Counted from the stretch's first letter, positions 11,326-23,043 are shown. The stretch is DNA of 64,000 nt from Paraescarpia echinospica (GCA_020002185.1 CM034534.1:60067050-60131049); one strand, 5' to 3'. Numbers and translations: made by a program. The notes: a model not told the origin generated them from the letters alone.

Positions 11326-11495
11326 ATGATTAACTACATCAGTCAAGTTAGTTGCTCATAGTACGCGGGTATGGACACCGTTCTGGACCTGTTACTGTAT
11401 AAGTTTGACGTGCAAGCCTATCTAGTCGTGCCAAGTACATTTACACACGTTGATTTTCATCCGTTTCTTCATAGCAGCATTGTGAACCCATGAGT
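11326..11495 (+). pseudogene. PGAP4: PGAP4 3'-end fragment
   Basis: Aligns with the last ~57 codons of PGAP4 (INYLSQV...AYLVEP...TFTHIG...HSSIVNP) but has an in-frame stop where the intact gene reads SSKY (TAG, 11358-11360) and an 8-bp loss before the normal stop. Homology to PGAP4 copy c continues about 60 bp into the 3' UTR (TTTGTTTTCATT, then GAAATAAA). There is no upstream catalytic part. It is the remains of another tandem PGAP4 copy, lying ~1.2 kb beyond the intact gene. Copy II has it at 36985-37154. Confidence 0.8.
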
Positions 11496-13231
11496 AAGTT
11501 TGTTTTCATTCATGGGAAATAAATGTATTACATGTTATTACAAACTAAATGCCATGTTTTCTGTTCCCCCCCCCCCACCATGCATGAATAAGCAGTTTTA
11601 GAATACAGTAGAGTCAGTGATGGGTGACCGCTCCTGCACAACCAAAGTAGGTTGCAGATCGTGCATGATAATGTACTCAGTGTCTGAAATTAGCCATAAA
11701 TGAACTGACCCAATTTTGTTTGAACTGGCCCAGATCAATTTTCAACTGACCCTGCTGAATTTGAAATGGCCCGACTAATTTACAAACCACATCGACACAT
11801 TTCCGTATTTCCACATTCTTTAATCACACACGTGAATATCTATCATTTAAATTTTACATGTAAGTGCATAAAATATTATACAGTAATAATTTTAACATTA
11901 ACTATACGTACACTAACATAATAGAGCTAAGTTACACTAACATACTATAACTTTGCATTGCATTATATATGTATATATATATTTGCATAAGTAAAATTTG
12001 GCCTTAAAAACTACAAATATGTATGTAAGCACACTATAATAATAAAATTCAAATTATAAAAACTATTTTTAATTACCAAACTAGCCTACAACAATAATTA
12101 TAAATTTTGTTCCAAATGTATGTCCTGATTATTCAAACTCTGCCCAAAGCTAGTACTTGTATTTAACTGTATTAGTGTTGCACTCAGATGCATGTATACA
12201 GTGCATTTGTCACTTCTGTTTAGGTATTTCCCGGTTTAGTCAGAAGGTGACACCACAAAACTACGTGGCCTTCACCTTGCCGATGTTGGTCACGTTACGA
12301 AATACACTTTTGGATTTAGGCCGTATTTATTTGTAGATAAAGAACAAAAAGCATGCCTAGCAAAACTATGATAAATGGCGTCCTGTCTGACTCTTGGAAA
12401 ACTTCACTGCCGGTGGCGATGCCACCGGTGTTTAGACTTGGCGTTCGTTGACTTTGCTATTTAATACAACCGTTCGCGTGGTTTTGACGAACTATTGTTG
12501 AATTATTACCAAAGTTGCGTTTACCGTCTTCTATAACCGAGTCGAGTCTTAGAATTCTACCGAACTATGCATCGGATGCAGCCTAACCGTGTCCGCCGAA
12601 ATAAACCGGTGGCGTTTTTTGTGAACCGGCGGTGTCGGGCCGATAACTTGAACATGTTGGCGAATTGAATCGCCGGGACGAATTTTGAATCGGTGGCCGG
12701 CCCTATTTTCGAACACTTGTACTCCATATGATGGATAACGGGACAATATTAGTACAGCGTATAATGATTTGTGAACCAATATTTGTTTTTCTTTAGTGGT
12801 ACACCGCGTGTTATATCGACTACAGAATAGTCAAATCTTGGTTGTTGACAATGCACATATATGCATGTCATAAACCCTTGAAGCACCCAAACTACCTCCT
12901 ACTTCTCCCTCGAGACCCTCAACTGCATTCCCGTTGAGATCTCGAGCGGAACTCTTCCCTCAAGCTGCGGAACTCTTGTCGCAGCGGGAGATAGGGTGCG
13001 TACGCACCCATCGCACTCCATAATGCAGGCCTTGTTATATGTAATTTGTATGTTTCTGAACGGTCTTGTCCCAGATATACGGCGCTATAAATACATACAG
13101 ATACTTTTTTGCTATTATTGACATAAAATACATGTCAATTAGGAATGTGACTTGCTGTTAAAACATACTGTCACATCAAACATACAGTCACATCAAACAT
13201 AAACGAAACAAAAATTGTGTAGTAATAATAA
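11496..13231. other. intergenic, no gene confirmed
   Basis: AT-rich with simple runs (poly-C near 11566-11577, TA-rich near 11962-11983). A 76-aa minus-strand open frame (12549-12779) is conserved in copy II but unrecognised; conservation is uninformative given the recent duplication. Two strong hairpins occur: CCGGTGGC-GAT-GCCACCGG (12410-12428) and the perfect 16-bp palindrome GGGTGCGTACGCACCC (12994-13009). Confidence 0.4.
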
Positions 13232-13886
13232 CTATAAAATTCGTAACAATTACGGGTAAACATTATAGCTATCAAAAACTAATAAGTTAAAGTGAATACG
13301 TTACTATGCAGTGCGTAAGTATGGTGGTAGTAGTAATGGTTCTGTGTGGTGTTCTGACGACACAACTTCCTCATCCACAACCCTCGACCACTGCAGGAAG
13401 CAACAGCAGACAGACTACCGCGAAACTGAAGTTGTTGACGAACGTCTTTTCATTGACAAGATACGCCGGATATATTGTCCAATCGTGTGTGTCTTGACGT
13501 AGGTCCTCGTCGATGACATCATTGTTCTTACGCATGGTAGACCTACTATCGAAGGAAGAGAAATCGTTGTGTATCAGACTTCCAGCTAAAACTAGCATTA
13601 GCATATATTAACTCATTAATCACCAAACTAAGAGTAGCAATTATTACCACTGCAGTATTTAGAACGTAAACTTACCCCATCACCATTTAGTTTCGTCTGT
13701 AGCCAAGCATGACATTGCGTGCAGCAGATAATAACTTCCTGTTAAATGGAACAACTCCATGTTATTACCGCTTGGCAGATGGCTGGATGGCTAACCACTC
13801 AATTTAAAACAAATGAGTAATGTATATATATATATACAAGTGTATATATACATACATATATATCACATGTCAATGATTCAACGACG
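13232..13886. other. 655-bp segment present only in copy I
   Basis: Copy II passes directly from AATAATAACTA to AAGAACATAG near 38914-38920, skipping this block. CTA occurs at both edges, so a microhomology deletion in copy II is the simplest reading; I see no inverted ends suggesting a transposon. It contains short open frames (13306-13502) without recognisable homology and a TATA-rich microsatellite (about 13823-13862). Confidence 0.75.
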
Positions 13887-14049
13887 CTAAAGAACATAGA
13901 AAGACGCGAATGGACCTTGAGACATGTGAGAAGATTCACATACAATTCTTCCAAGTTAGCGTATTAATATATAGATGTTTCAGTGTTAATTAATTTTAAG
14001 ATATATATTGAAACTACAAAACTTCTTCCCATTGCCGCCTTTATTGCGG

Positions 14050-14360
14050 GGTGAGGTCAACGTCACTTGGTAGCTTCTTCCGCTTTGCTTGTTAACGTCC
14101 TCCGCCTCCCTCGGTCCTCTGCAATGATCTCCCACACCTGGCTGTCTTATCTGCCCTATCAAAGTATCATTACACGTTGACGTTCCATCTCAGCTTTGGT
14201 CTTCCTCTCGACAGCCTGTCCTTGCTTTGCAAATGTTCAGTCCGTCCACTCTGCTTCCGACTACTATAATGTTTGTGTTTTGTCATGCCGATTTCTTCTC
14301 TCAATTCCTTCACATTCCTTCTATTATCTTCAGCATGGCTTATCGAGATGGATATCATAA
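14050..14360 (-). pseudogene. LINE ORF2 C-terminal remnant
   Basis: The minus strand reads SKDRLSRGRPKLRWNVNV and, after a frame change near 14170, VWEIIAEDRGRRRT followed by a basic tail and stop. The 'GRPKLRW...W' arrangement is typical of the extreme C-terminus of RTE-like LINE polyproteins. No RT core is attached. Copy II: about 39075-39386. Confidence 0.5.
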
Positions 14361-15646
14361 ATAATTGAGGGTAGTTTTGATAAAACGTGAAACATGAAGT
14401 ATGTTTCTATCTGGTTCATTATGATTTGTGACGCGCTAGTGCTGCCACCTTGTGCACTAAATACTAAAAACGTCTCAAACGCGTTACAATGGTTTGCTTT
14501 GATGTTATCCGCATCTGGCATCATATTTTACGAAACCGAAAAAACAAGGAAGCCTAAGATAAACGGGGTCCCAAGATAAAAGTGTGTTTCTGTGTTTATA
14601 TCATTGCGTAAGTATAGCCAGCTTATATCTGAGTCTGATGGTTGTGTTGGTCTGATGCATTTAGTACATCGCCATGTTGAGCATGCGAATTAGTATTGTG
14701 TTGAAAACATTGACGCTGGCAGATTGTCAATCGAGACGATACCGTATCTTTTTAAATGTTATCGTATATATTATAATATACTAATAATAATATAGTTACT
14801 GGGTCGCTGTTCGACCTAGCCTCGATTACCCAGGTGGCAGCACTTTTGCCCATCACATCTGCCTGGAACATTAAGTAACGCAATATTACCGCTAGGGGGC
14901 TTTACCCCAGATTGGAATTGGAACAATTTATTCGACAATAAACAAACAAAAGCACATAATGCAACACAATTTACAAATTTCGGGTAGAGACGATGATTGG
15001 CTCTCAGGCCAACTATAAAATAACAAATTAAATAAGGATACACTTATATCAGATAATACTATAACAGCTATTCAACATTAAACTTATATTGAAACATGTC
15101 ACACACAAAATAAACCGACTTTAAACTTTGTTCTTAGTTTAGTGCCTTTTAATCACATGCATATTTACTAGGTGGCAGCTCACACTTTTGTATAGACGTT
15201 GTTTTGCTTATGTTCGAGCAGAAACAAAAGACTAAGTGTGAATAAGCATGATATAAATACCAAACAAGCACACATTTTTAACTAAACATAGTGCAATCGA
15301 TGTCGCATGCATCGGTCGGACTGCTATCTAATATATGTAGTTGCTAAAATACAATCAAAACGTGCTGATTATTATGTTTAGGGTCCTCGGTTCGAATCAC
15401 GTAGAGTACTCCAAATTGTTGTTTATGTTCATTTAGTTTAAGATTAATTTTATTTTGGGCACTATTTCGTAATTTCATCGAAAACACATAATATATAAAC
15501 ATTCTGGAGGATAGACGTGCAAACTGGCAGTGAGCAGTCAAAAGGCGATTCTGAGCCAGACTATATTCCTGGCGAAGTCACGCAGCCAGGCGAGAGTCGG
15601 TTAAGCGAGACTATGTTCGATCCACACCAAAATCCGTCGCTTTGAA

Positions 15647-15656
15647 TCTCGCGAGA
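15647..15656. promoter_or_regulatory. TCTCGCGAGA palindrome
   Basis: An exact match to the TCTCGCGAGA core-promoter element known from vertebrates (bound by BANP). No gene start is visible next to it. It sits in an ~80-bp block found inverted at 45095-45170, so it may be repeat-borne. Confidence 0.35.
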
Positions 15657-16049
15657 TCTAGCCGCTGATCTCTGTGTATGACTAACGAGAATTGAGCGTG
15701 ACTTCCCAAGGCAATTACATCACATGCGTTATTGGGTTAACATATCTTTTTCATTGGTTATAACCGCCAGCACAATAAACGCGGTTACCAAACTTTTCGT
15801 GCGGCGATGTGTTTTTGTATGGAAACTAAGTATTTAACTCAAACCAATTTTTCTGATAATTTATTTGCTAAACATGAGACAAAGTAGTGATAAGGAGTTA
15901 CTTCAAATTTTTATAAAAAGTCATGTTTATATTATTGGCACGATCGTCGACAAGACCATGTTACTGATTAGTGCAGTTGGCTGGCCGACGACCGTGCCCC
16001 TTAATATAAATATGCCGCATTAAAAATCTGAAGTTTTTTTAGAAATAGA

Positions 16050-16471
16050 TCACATGTCGAATCCGAACCCACCTCACTTTCGCCGCTATAACTTGAGTTT
16101 TGCCTAACTGTGATACCTCAGTGCGTTAGTTCCACCATTCAACATCATCCCAGGCATATTTATATTTTGAACATTATTGTGTCTTAGCGCACTTTTGTAG
16201 CCCAAATAGCGACTCGGTTTGCGCTATTCTGCGCCGCTGCGGTCGTGCGTTACCGCATTGCGCGCGTAAAATGAGCGATATAGCAAAGTATATTGATGCA
16301 AATCGGGGCGCTATTTACGCCTAAAAAATGCGCTAAGCCGCAATATTCTTAAACGTAAATATGCCTGGGATAATGTTGAATGGTGGAACTAACACACTGA
16401 AGTATCAAAGTTATGCAAAATCAAAGTTACAACGGCGAAATCGAGGTGGGTCCGGATTCGACACAAGTGCC
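16050..16471. mobile_element. fold-back (long palindrome) element
   Basis: The left arm (from 16050: CACATGTCGAATCCGAACCC) reads as the imperfect reverse complement of the right arm (to 16471: GGTCCGGATTCGACACAAGTG). The inversion continues inward through CCATTCAACAT/ATGTTGAATGG and TTAGCGCA/TGCGCTAA, so nearly the whole 420 bp can fold into one hairpin. There is no coding capacity beyond a chance frame. Copy II: 41077-41497. Confidence 0.8.
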
Positions 16472-16539
16472 CCATATTATAATTTCCTTATTTATTTCAT
16501 GCTAGCGTACAAACAAATTGTTAGGCAAGTTGGTTTTAG

Positions 16540-16650
16540 ACTCAGGGTTGGTTTTCTGCCGGGCAGAAAGGTATTTCTGTCGCGTCCAGGGCAGAAATAG
16601 AGTAGAAAGTATTTCTGCCGGGCAGAAATGGCAACAACCAGGGAATACAT
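16540..16650. repeat. TTTCTGCC inverted-repeat MITE-like block
   Basis: TTTCTGCCGGGCAGAAA-type palindromes occur near both ends, framed by GGTTGG on the left and CAACAACC on the right. A related block lies at about 44875-44965. Copy II: about 41567-41675. Confidence 0.55.
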
Positions 16651-17295
16651 GCCATTGATAGGATAGGCTTGGGCAAGGATTTTTCAGTGAAATTGACCTA
16701 TTTCAATTTGTACTCTAGCCCTTACGATTATATGTATTGAAATAAATACGTCAATATGTTGTCTGTTCATACGTAAAATTGTGTTATGATAACTCAAAAA
16801 CTACGAGTTCAGTAGGCTTACAAAACAACACGTGAATCAACGATCTACAGGCCATGGCGACATGCTGCCTGTGCTAAGACGCTATGTTGTTACACAGACG
16901 CTGAGTGTAACACTGTAGCTCCGGTCAGGTCGAAAAATGAAGCGTAAATCATGCTTCTTCATAGACCTCGCGCCGCGTAATTTTTAGTCATATTTAGTCA
17001 GAATAATTTTTTATTGATCAATAATGGTAGCTCGACCGAACAGTGATAAACACTCGTTCGAACGAAGAAAAATGTGCCGGCCACAATGCGACTGTAACAT
17101 AAGCCAATGTGTAGCTGTCATCTTTTGCTAATAACTTCACTATTTCACATCAGATCAATTAGTGTTTATGATCAATCGATTTGGCATTAATTTTGGAATC
17201 AGTTAAACGTTGTTTTGTGAAAATTACATTTAATTTGTTGCCGCGGCAACATTTAAAAAGGTGAAAGATTGCGAATTTTACCCGAGTAGCGACGC
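16651..17295. other. intergenic, no gene seen
   Basis: AT-rich sequence with no recognisable gene, followed by the left end of a Kolobok-type remnant. The copy II equivalent is 41676-42320. Confidence 0.4.
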
Positions 17296-17299
17296 TTAA

Positions 17300-17972
17300 A
17301 GGAAATAAAAACAAGGCATTAGTTAAAATCCGTTTTCCATGTGTACACAAAGTTTAACATTGTATGTAACATTCGAGAACATTAAAGAAATACAGAAAAA
17401 TACATTTGTAGCATAAATTCGATTTTAAACCCGTCTGTGTAGCGATTCCCGCGGAAAATAACAATTTAATGAGCAAACATATCGTATCCAGCTACAGAAA
17501 GTAACGTGTATAATCTCATAATATCACTAGAATATCTGTATGTGTATGAAGGAGGAGTTGTACAATTTATCACAACAACTTAAATCAGTCAGCAAATCCC
17601 TGTAGGTCCTGCTAGCTCAGTTGGTAAAGGCGTAGGTTCCTTGGTATTTATTTTACAATCGGGCGACGCCGGTTCAATCCCGACACCAAACCATTGATTT
17701 TCTTTACACTTTTTTATGTTTTCACGAAGTAATATAAACCAAATCATTTTGTATATTATGATGCACTAGTTTGTATTACATCGGAATATCGCACAATAAC
17801 TAATTTTGACGCTCGTTTCGACCCGAAAGCTATCCTTGTAAACATGCTCTGAATGCATGGAAAGGGTCGGCCTGATGCGAGTATGGGTCACATCTCGGCA
17901 TCCCGAAAAGCTCGCCAAAAATATACATATTCGAAAATGTCCGGATGCACAGCATAAAATGTGGAATTTCTA
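17300..17972. mobile_element. truncated non-autonomous Kolobok-like relic
   Basis: Starts with TTAA then AGGAAATAAAAACAAGGC, about 90% identical by eye over ~160 bp to the left end of the 5.95-kb element at 21590. Its right part (17885-17972) matches 27350-27436 of that element (ATCTCGGCATCCCGAAAAGC and onward). The interior is short and includes a tRNA-like sequence. The right terminus is missing; a reverse-transcriptase fragment follows instead. Copy II: 42325-42996. Confidence 0.65.
17605..17692 (+). other. tRNA-like sequence (Pol III A and B boxes)
   Basis: A box TAGCTCAGTTGG (17613-17624) and B box GGTTCAATCCC (17671-17681) are well spaced, and a T-arm-like stem flanks the B box. The acceptor ends do not pair and the anticodon region is too long, so I read it as a tRNA-derived relic, perhaps a SINE head, not a working tRNA. 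Copy II: 42632-42719. Confidence 0.4.
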
Positions 17973-17984
17973 TATATAGTCCTG

Positions 17985-18208
17985 TGGTTTGAGCATTCTT
18001 GTATGTCACCTTTTTTCGGTATTGGTATAAGGATGGCTCGTTTCCAGTCCATGGGCCATGTTCCAATTCTCCATATTTTCTTGCATAATGTGTGATAGAT
18101 ATCCACGCCTGCTTCTCTACTTGCTCTTATTAGCTCTGCAGTGGTGTTATCAGTGCCAGGTGATTTTCCGTCTTTTATACTTTTTATTGCCCACTCCACC
18201 TCTGAACG
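17985..18208 (-). pseudogene. LINE reverse transcriptase fragment cut by the duplication junction
   Basis: The minus strand encodes EVEWAIKSIKDGKSPGTDN, AELIRASREAGVDIYHTLCK and MDWKRAILIPIPKKGD, the N-terminal fingers of a non-LTR reverse transcriptase. The frame is chopped at the duplication join; the same fragment continues upstream to 43482 in copy II. No catalytic FADD block is present. Confidence 0.75.
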
Positions 18209-18362
18209 CAAAACATTTACATTTTACACATTAATAATAAATCACTTCTACATTAAACATTGATATGTAACAGAAAGTTTACATGTAATATTAAAATAAA
18301 TATAGACAATTACTTGAAGAAAAGTCAAACTCAAGACAAATATGTTATCGTACGCTACTTAC

Positions 18363-18574
18363 ATTTATAGCTTTGCGAGCTCGCTGAGCTCTCAGCTTAT
18401 GGTCTGGGAGGTATCTTGCGCAGACATGATATGCCCGGTTCTGAGCGGAACGATGGGCCAAGAAGTGGGGGTCTTGTGCTATCTTTCTATCTCGGTAACG
18501 GTGCGAGATCTTAGCACAATACATTTGCGTGTCGTGGCTTGCCATGATTATGCCTCTTTGGTTGACAGGGTATT
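18363..18574 (-). CDS. open exon of an unrecognised gene (copy II)
   Basis: A 212-nt minus-strand exon with acceptor TTTTTTAG| before 18574 and donor AAT|GTAAGT after 18363. It encodes about 70 residues without a stop, including MASHDTQMYCAKISHRYRDR and QNRAYHVCARYLPDHKLRAQ, rich in Arg, His and Lys. It starts in phase 2 and ends in phase 0. Its copy I counterpart (787-997) has a 1-nt deletion. In copy I a fitting terminal exon lies ~160 bp downstream (555-626), but here the downstream sequence is replaced by the duplication junction, so this exon has lost its 3' partner. No upstream exon was identified. The function is unknown. Confidence 0.4.
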
Positions 18575-18917
18575 CTAAAAAATGTAGAACGCAGTATTAA
18601 TTATTCTGTATTTAGTTTTTTGTGAAACGCTTAAATGCTTTTGAAAATAATTCAATGAGATGAGCAGATCACGTGAGATAACGGATACAGTAGTATGTAA
18701 GCGATATGCGTTGCAGGATCACACCCATAGCTGCATGTCCAGCCTTACTGCCGTGAGTGAGTAAGCCCATTGGCCATAATTCTTCAAATTACCTTTCAAT
18801 ATCACCCAAATGCATTATATTGTTTTGCTACCTGTCTTGTTCTTCAAACGTATATTAATAGCTATTATATAAACGGAAATTATTCTTAGATATGTTGATT
18901 TTATCATTAATCAGCAA

Positions 18918-19740
18918 GTGTCCAGCGTCAGTATGGTTTGTTTGTAATAAAGTTAGGATGTCAGTGTCAACTGCAGCCGGTAAATATACATTTGGTTAAA
19001 TTGGCGTGTCCAGCGTCATCAAGTTGCTTAGACATTAGGATTGTCATATATTAACTTTCCCGCAGATTAACGTGTCAAATTATCGTTCATTAGTTTGTTA
19101 GAACACAGCTGTTAAGTATACTAACGCTATAAGTGGTGTTACCTTTATTAATTTACCACATTAGCCTTATTCTATTACACCATTTCATATGAAAAACGTA
19201 CATATAGGACCACAACTCATCAAATATTTATTGTAGGAAAAAAAAAAACCACCAGCAAAGATGCGACCGCCACGGATGCTCTGATCACTGTAGTTCCTAT
19301 ATATCAAAGTAGAATGCGCTCTCAGCAGTCTTTCTCGGTAATCCCACAGATGACGATGGACACGCAGTGACGCTGGACACGCTCCAATATCGGTTTTATC
19401 CTTATTTGACCAAGAAATATTGTGAATATTGCTATTGCCATTGTTGGGGTTATAGCATGGTGGTAGCTGGTATGTACGAAAACATAAAAAACGGCGTAAG
19501 TTTCCTATTGTTTTGAAGATAGCCTTTTCTATCTATGACGCTGGACACGCAGCTAAAACGCCACTCCATATTTGTTTACTTGAACGTGTTATATTTTCGT
19601 CGAATTTAGGTTTAGACCCATATTTATTTTCGTATATCATTTACTTAACATGTAGAAAAAGAATACATGTATAGGAATCCTACAACGACAATAATAAATT
19701 AATGTAATTGACCCGTGTAAACCGATGACGCTGGACACGC
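18918..19740. mobile_element. candidate non-autonomous DNA transposon, copy II
   Basis: Counterpart of 1341-2163 with the same inverted termini (18918-18930 and 19726-19738) and internal motif copies. Confidence 0.5.
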
Positions 19741-19781
19741 AAAAATTGGTCATTATAGAAAACGCAGTGTACATTTTTAGT

Positions 19782-21585
19782 CCTTTGGCCGAAGGTCCAA
19801 GGGACTATTGCCATCACTCTGTGTCCGCCGTCCGCCGTTAGCTGCCGTATTTCAGAAACCGTTCAGCAACTTTTTCTCAAATTTTGCATAGACATCTTGG
19901 GGCACTGCCACTATGCACGAGAAATCTGTATTTGATTGAATCATTTTAAGGGCTCCCTAGGGCCTCCAAGGACCCCAAAATTGGTAAAAATGTAACATTT
20001 GGCCTATTTTTTCAAAAACTGTTCAGCAACTTTTTTTCTAATTTTGCATAGATGTATCTTAGGGTGCTGCCACTATATACAAGAAATCTGTATTTGATTG
20101 AATCATTCTAAGGGGCCCCCAAAGTGCAAAAGGTTTACATTATCTAGTGATGTGGTTTTGAGAAGGGCCCTTGAGATCACCCAGAAGAGTAGATGTTGTG
20201 TGGTGTGCCAGAAAATCAAAAGCTGTGACTAATTTCTACAGCCTAGGCCATTGAGACCTTGATTAATCTTTAATTGGTCACAGCACCCAGGCAGAGTAGA
20301 CACACTTGACCCCTGTTAGACTGAACAGTTGCCTAACACTTTTAAACTGTATCTTCAAAACTATTGATTTTCTATAATTGCAAGTTGTGTTTATTTTGAT
20401 GTTCATTTAATTATTATAAAATGGTGTGACTGTGGTGTCTATTGGTTAAAGATGTATTGTCTGTAGAAACCTGTAGGTGACAAACATAGAAAATTAATAT
20501 TCTGTCACTTGTAGGTGACAAACATAGAAAATTAATATTCTGGACAACTATAGAGTGAAATATCCTACACTTTATTGATATCAAATGCATTCTACTGTTC
20601 TGTTTACGCTTGCCATGCCTTGTGTAGACATGGTACTGTATAAATCAATTGTATCAATATAGACTAATAATTACAGATTCACAATATAGTTGACACCTGA
20701 AACAACCAAATGTCAACCATTAGAAGAGTTGACATAGTTCCGCTATACACTATATATGTAAATTTAACCAGCTGCCATGTCAAGTCCGTTATAATTGTGA
20801 CTAACAGTGTTCAAAATTATTCAGGTAAATAGCAAATAACAAAGGACACAAGTTTTCTCCTTGCCATACCTCTACACATGAGAAGAAGGCTGACACAGCC
20901 TGGCCCTCATTTATACATGATTTAGCATTTTTGTACATGTTGTATACAACTTTCAACACAATACCATTAATACCGCATGAAATTATCTTAGACCACAGGG
21001 AGGACCGGTCTACTAAATCAAATGCTTTCTTATAATCGATGAAGACACAATAAAGCCTTTTGAGTCGAGACAAATACAATTCAACCAATACCCCTATCTG
21101 AACACTGCCTGTTCTTCACCTAGTACATTCGCTTTGTTTAGGTATGTGGTCAGTCTGGTGCACTAAGGATTAATGAACACTTGTGGAGAATGTCACCCAC
21201 TTGGCAGGTTTAATTGATCTATTCAGCAATGAGGACACTGCTTAGGCCTCACTCTGGACACTGTCACTCGCAGTGTTGTGTATTGTCTTAGTTGGTGCAT
21301 TGAGTTAATCTACTTAACCATGAATCAGTGGTGGCTCTGGTTGTGTATTACACCCAGCTGTGGAGCTAAGAGTCTCTGCCTGCTATTGTTTGATGGAAGC
21401 TGTGACTAATCTGTAATTGGTCACTGGCAGTAGCTTGTGTCAACAGACAGCATTAAGCCACTATACCCCTGTTAAACTGGACAGTTGCCTGTAGGTTTTA
21501 AACTGTGTCAATCAGTGAGTCTACCTTTTGCTCTCAGATAATCTGTCCACTTAGTTTTACACATGAAGACATAATCTGGCATAAC
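19782..21585. repeat. 2.2-kb repeat, left part (copy II)
   Basis: Matches copy I 2205-4019 at about 99% and is then interrupted by the Kolobok-like element at a TTAA. Contains the RT fragment at 20801-21088. Confidence 0.7.
20801..21088 (-). pseudogene. non-LTR reverse transcriptase fragment
   Basis: Near-identical to the fragment at 3235-3522 (95 aa; FIDYKKAFDLVDR then QGENLCPLLF). It is incomplete, with no catalytic FADD block. Confidence 0.75.
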
Positions 21586-21861
21586 TTAAAGGAAATAACA
21601 ACAAGGCATTAGCTAAAATCCGTTTTCCATGTGTACACAAAGATTAACATTGTATGTAACATTTGACAACATTAAAAAAATACAGAAAAATACGTTTGTA
21701 GACAAAATTCTATTTTAAACCCGTCTGTGTAGAGATTCCCGCAGAAAGTTGAAATTTAATGAGCTAGGCGATCACGTGGTATCGTGACGTCAATGCCGAC
21801 TCGCGGCTTTGTTGACATCTATGCATCGCCATTGTTGTTCTTTCCATTCTCTTGTAACATC

Positions 21862-22040
21862 ATGGCTAGTGGGAGTTTCGCAGAGTTTCAAGTGAAATCA
21901 TACGATTTTGAGCCACTAGCGGGAACGGTTACAGCGGATGATTCGTCTAATTCCGCTCTTTCCGAGCGTTTCAGCGACGGTAGCGAAGAAGATGATGCGG
22001 AGTCGGACAGTCACAATGTTCGCTCATGCAACACCGACTG
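21862..22040 (+). CDS. first exon of a P2X7-ballast-like protein, orphan
   Basis: From ATG at 21862 the frame reads MASGSFAEFQVKSYDFEPL, then an acidic Ser/Asp/Glu-rich stretch and RSCNTDW, broken by a good donor (ACTG|GTAAGC) in the middle of the Trp codon. I recall this layout (a short 'Y.FEP' N-terminus, acidic linker, then NTDW running into a Cys-rich zinc module) from invertebrate proteins related to the cytoplasmic ballast domain of P2X7 receptors. The expected following Cys-rich exon is not visible in the next kilobase, so the gene is incomplete. It lies inside the Kolobok-like element and points toward its interior. Confidence 0.5.
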
Positions 22041-23043
22041 GTAAGCTTCAACTTCATTATAATGACACATATGGTGTGAAAACTGTCGACAACAACAATT
22101 ATATCGTTTTAGTACGACGTTATATTATAAAATGCGGTGTCAAAGCTGTACAGAGAGTTAGCTAGAGGTTGTAGCTAAGTAGGTCATCGGACGAAGTAAT
22201 TGTAAACAGACTTGTCAAAGACAAACTTCACAAAGTTACGAACCGTCGAACGTTTGTCTGGTTTATGCGGATCGAGTTTAGGACGTTATAGCTACTTACG
22301 ATATCACCCCTCTGGACAAAACCCACACTTTTTTAGTTGGACAGTTGTTCGCGAGATGACCATAATATCATGACATATATAATGACAGCTCTAGATTATC
22401 ATTATGTCATTTATGTGGAACAATAATTTTATTACTCTGAGTCTGACACATAACAATATAGCTACTATATAATCAAAATAAACTAAAATAAACATTAAAA
22501 CAACATGCAGAACAATTGAATAATTATGGTAATGGGTTATAGCCTGAAGGGTTATGTCCTAGACCTAGGGGTTTAGTGTAACCTTAGGGGTCTTATATGT
22601 GAGATGCTACCAGTGGGTATATATGTGCCCTACGACTATGTCCATAAAAATCATAAGGACATAGCATTTTTAATCACATTTTTTGTGTGACATATTTATT
22701 ACAAATCCATCAAGCAAGTTTTAGAACACAGTTTTACTGGGTTGAATCATTACAAATTCATCAAGCAAGTTTCATAACACAGTGTTACTGGGATGAATCA
22801 TTCCAAATGTTGGTAACTGTGTATACCTGGTAACACAATGTGAATCACCACACGGTGCACAGACAATGGTTATAAGCCAAACAACACCCATGTGAATACT
22901 TCCCCTGCAGGCAGATGAGAATATGGCTTCAGCAAATACCCATTGATAAACAAGTTATCTAGTCCATTTTGTTGATCACTTTACCTATGACATGCTAATA
23001 AATAGCATAGCTTCACATCTACAGACCAATTATTATCTTTACA
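22041..23043. other. element interior without recognisable coding
   Basis: Noncoding between the two opposed exons. Two short near-repeats occur (CATCAAGCAAGTTT at about 22708 and 22758). Neither the transposase catalytic core nor the ballast Cys-rich exon is seen, suggesting an internal deletion or strong decay. Confidence 0.4.

Larger units (their letters stand above)
13887..16049. other. intergenic with repeat scraps
   Basis: Apart from the LINE tail at 14050-14360, no gene is supported. The open frames here (62-75 aa) look like chance. A TCTCGCGAGA palindrome lies at 15647-15656 within ~80 bp that recurs inverted at about 45095-45170. Confidence 0.4.

Noticed and set aside
12549..12779. 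76-aa minus-strand frame as a gene
   Set aside because: No start context, splice sites or known motifs; its identical copy is uninformative.
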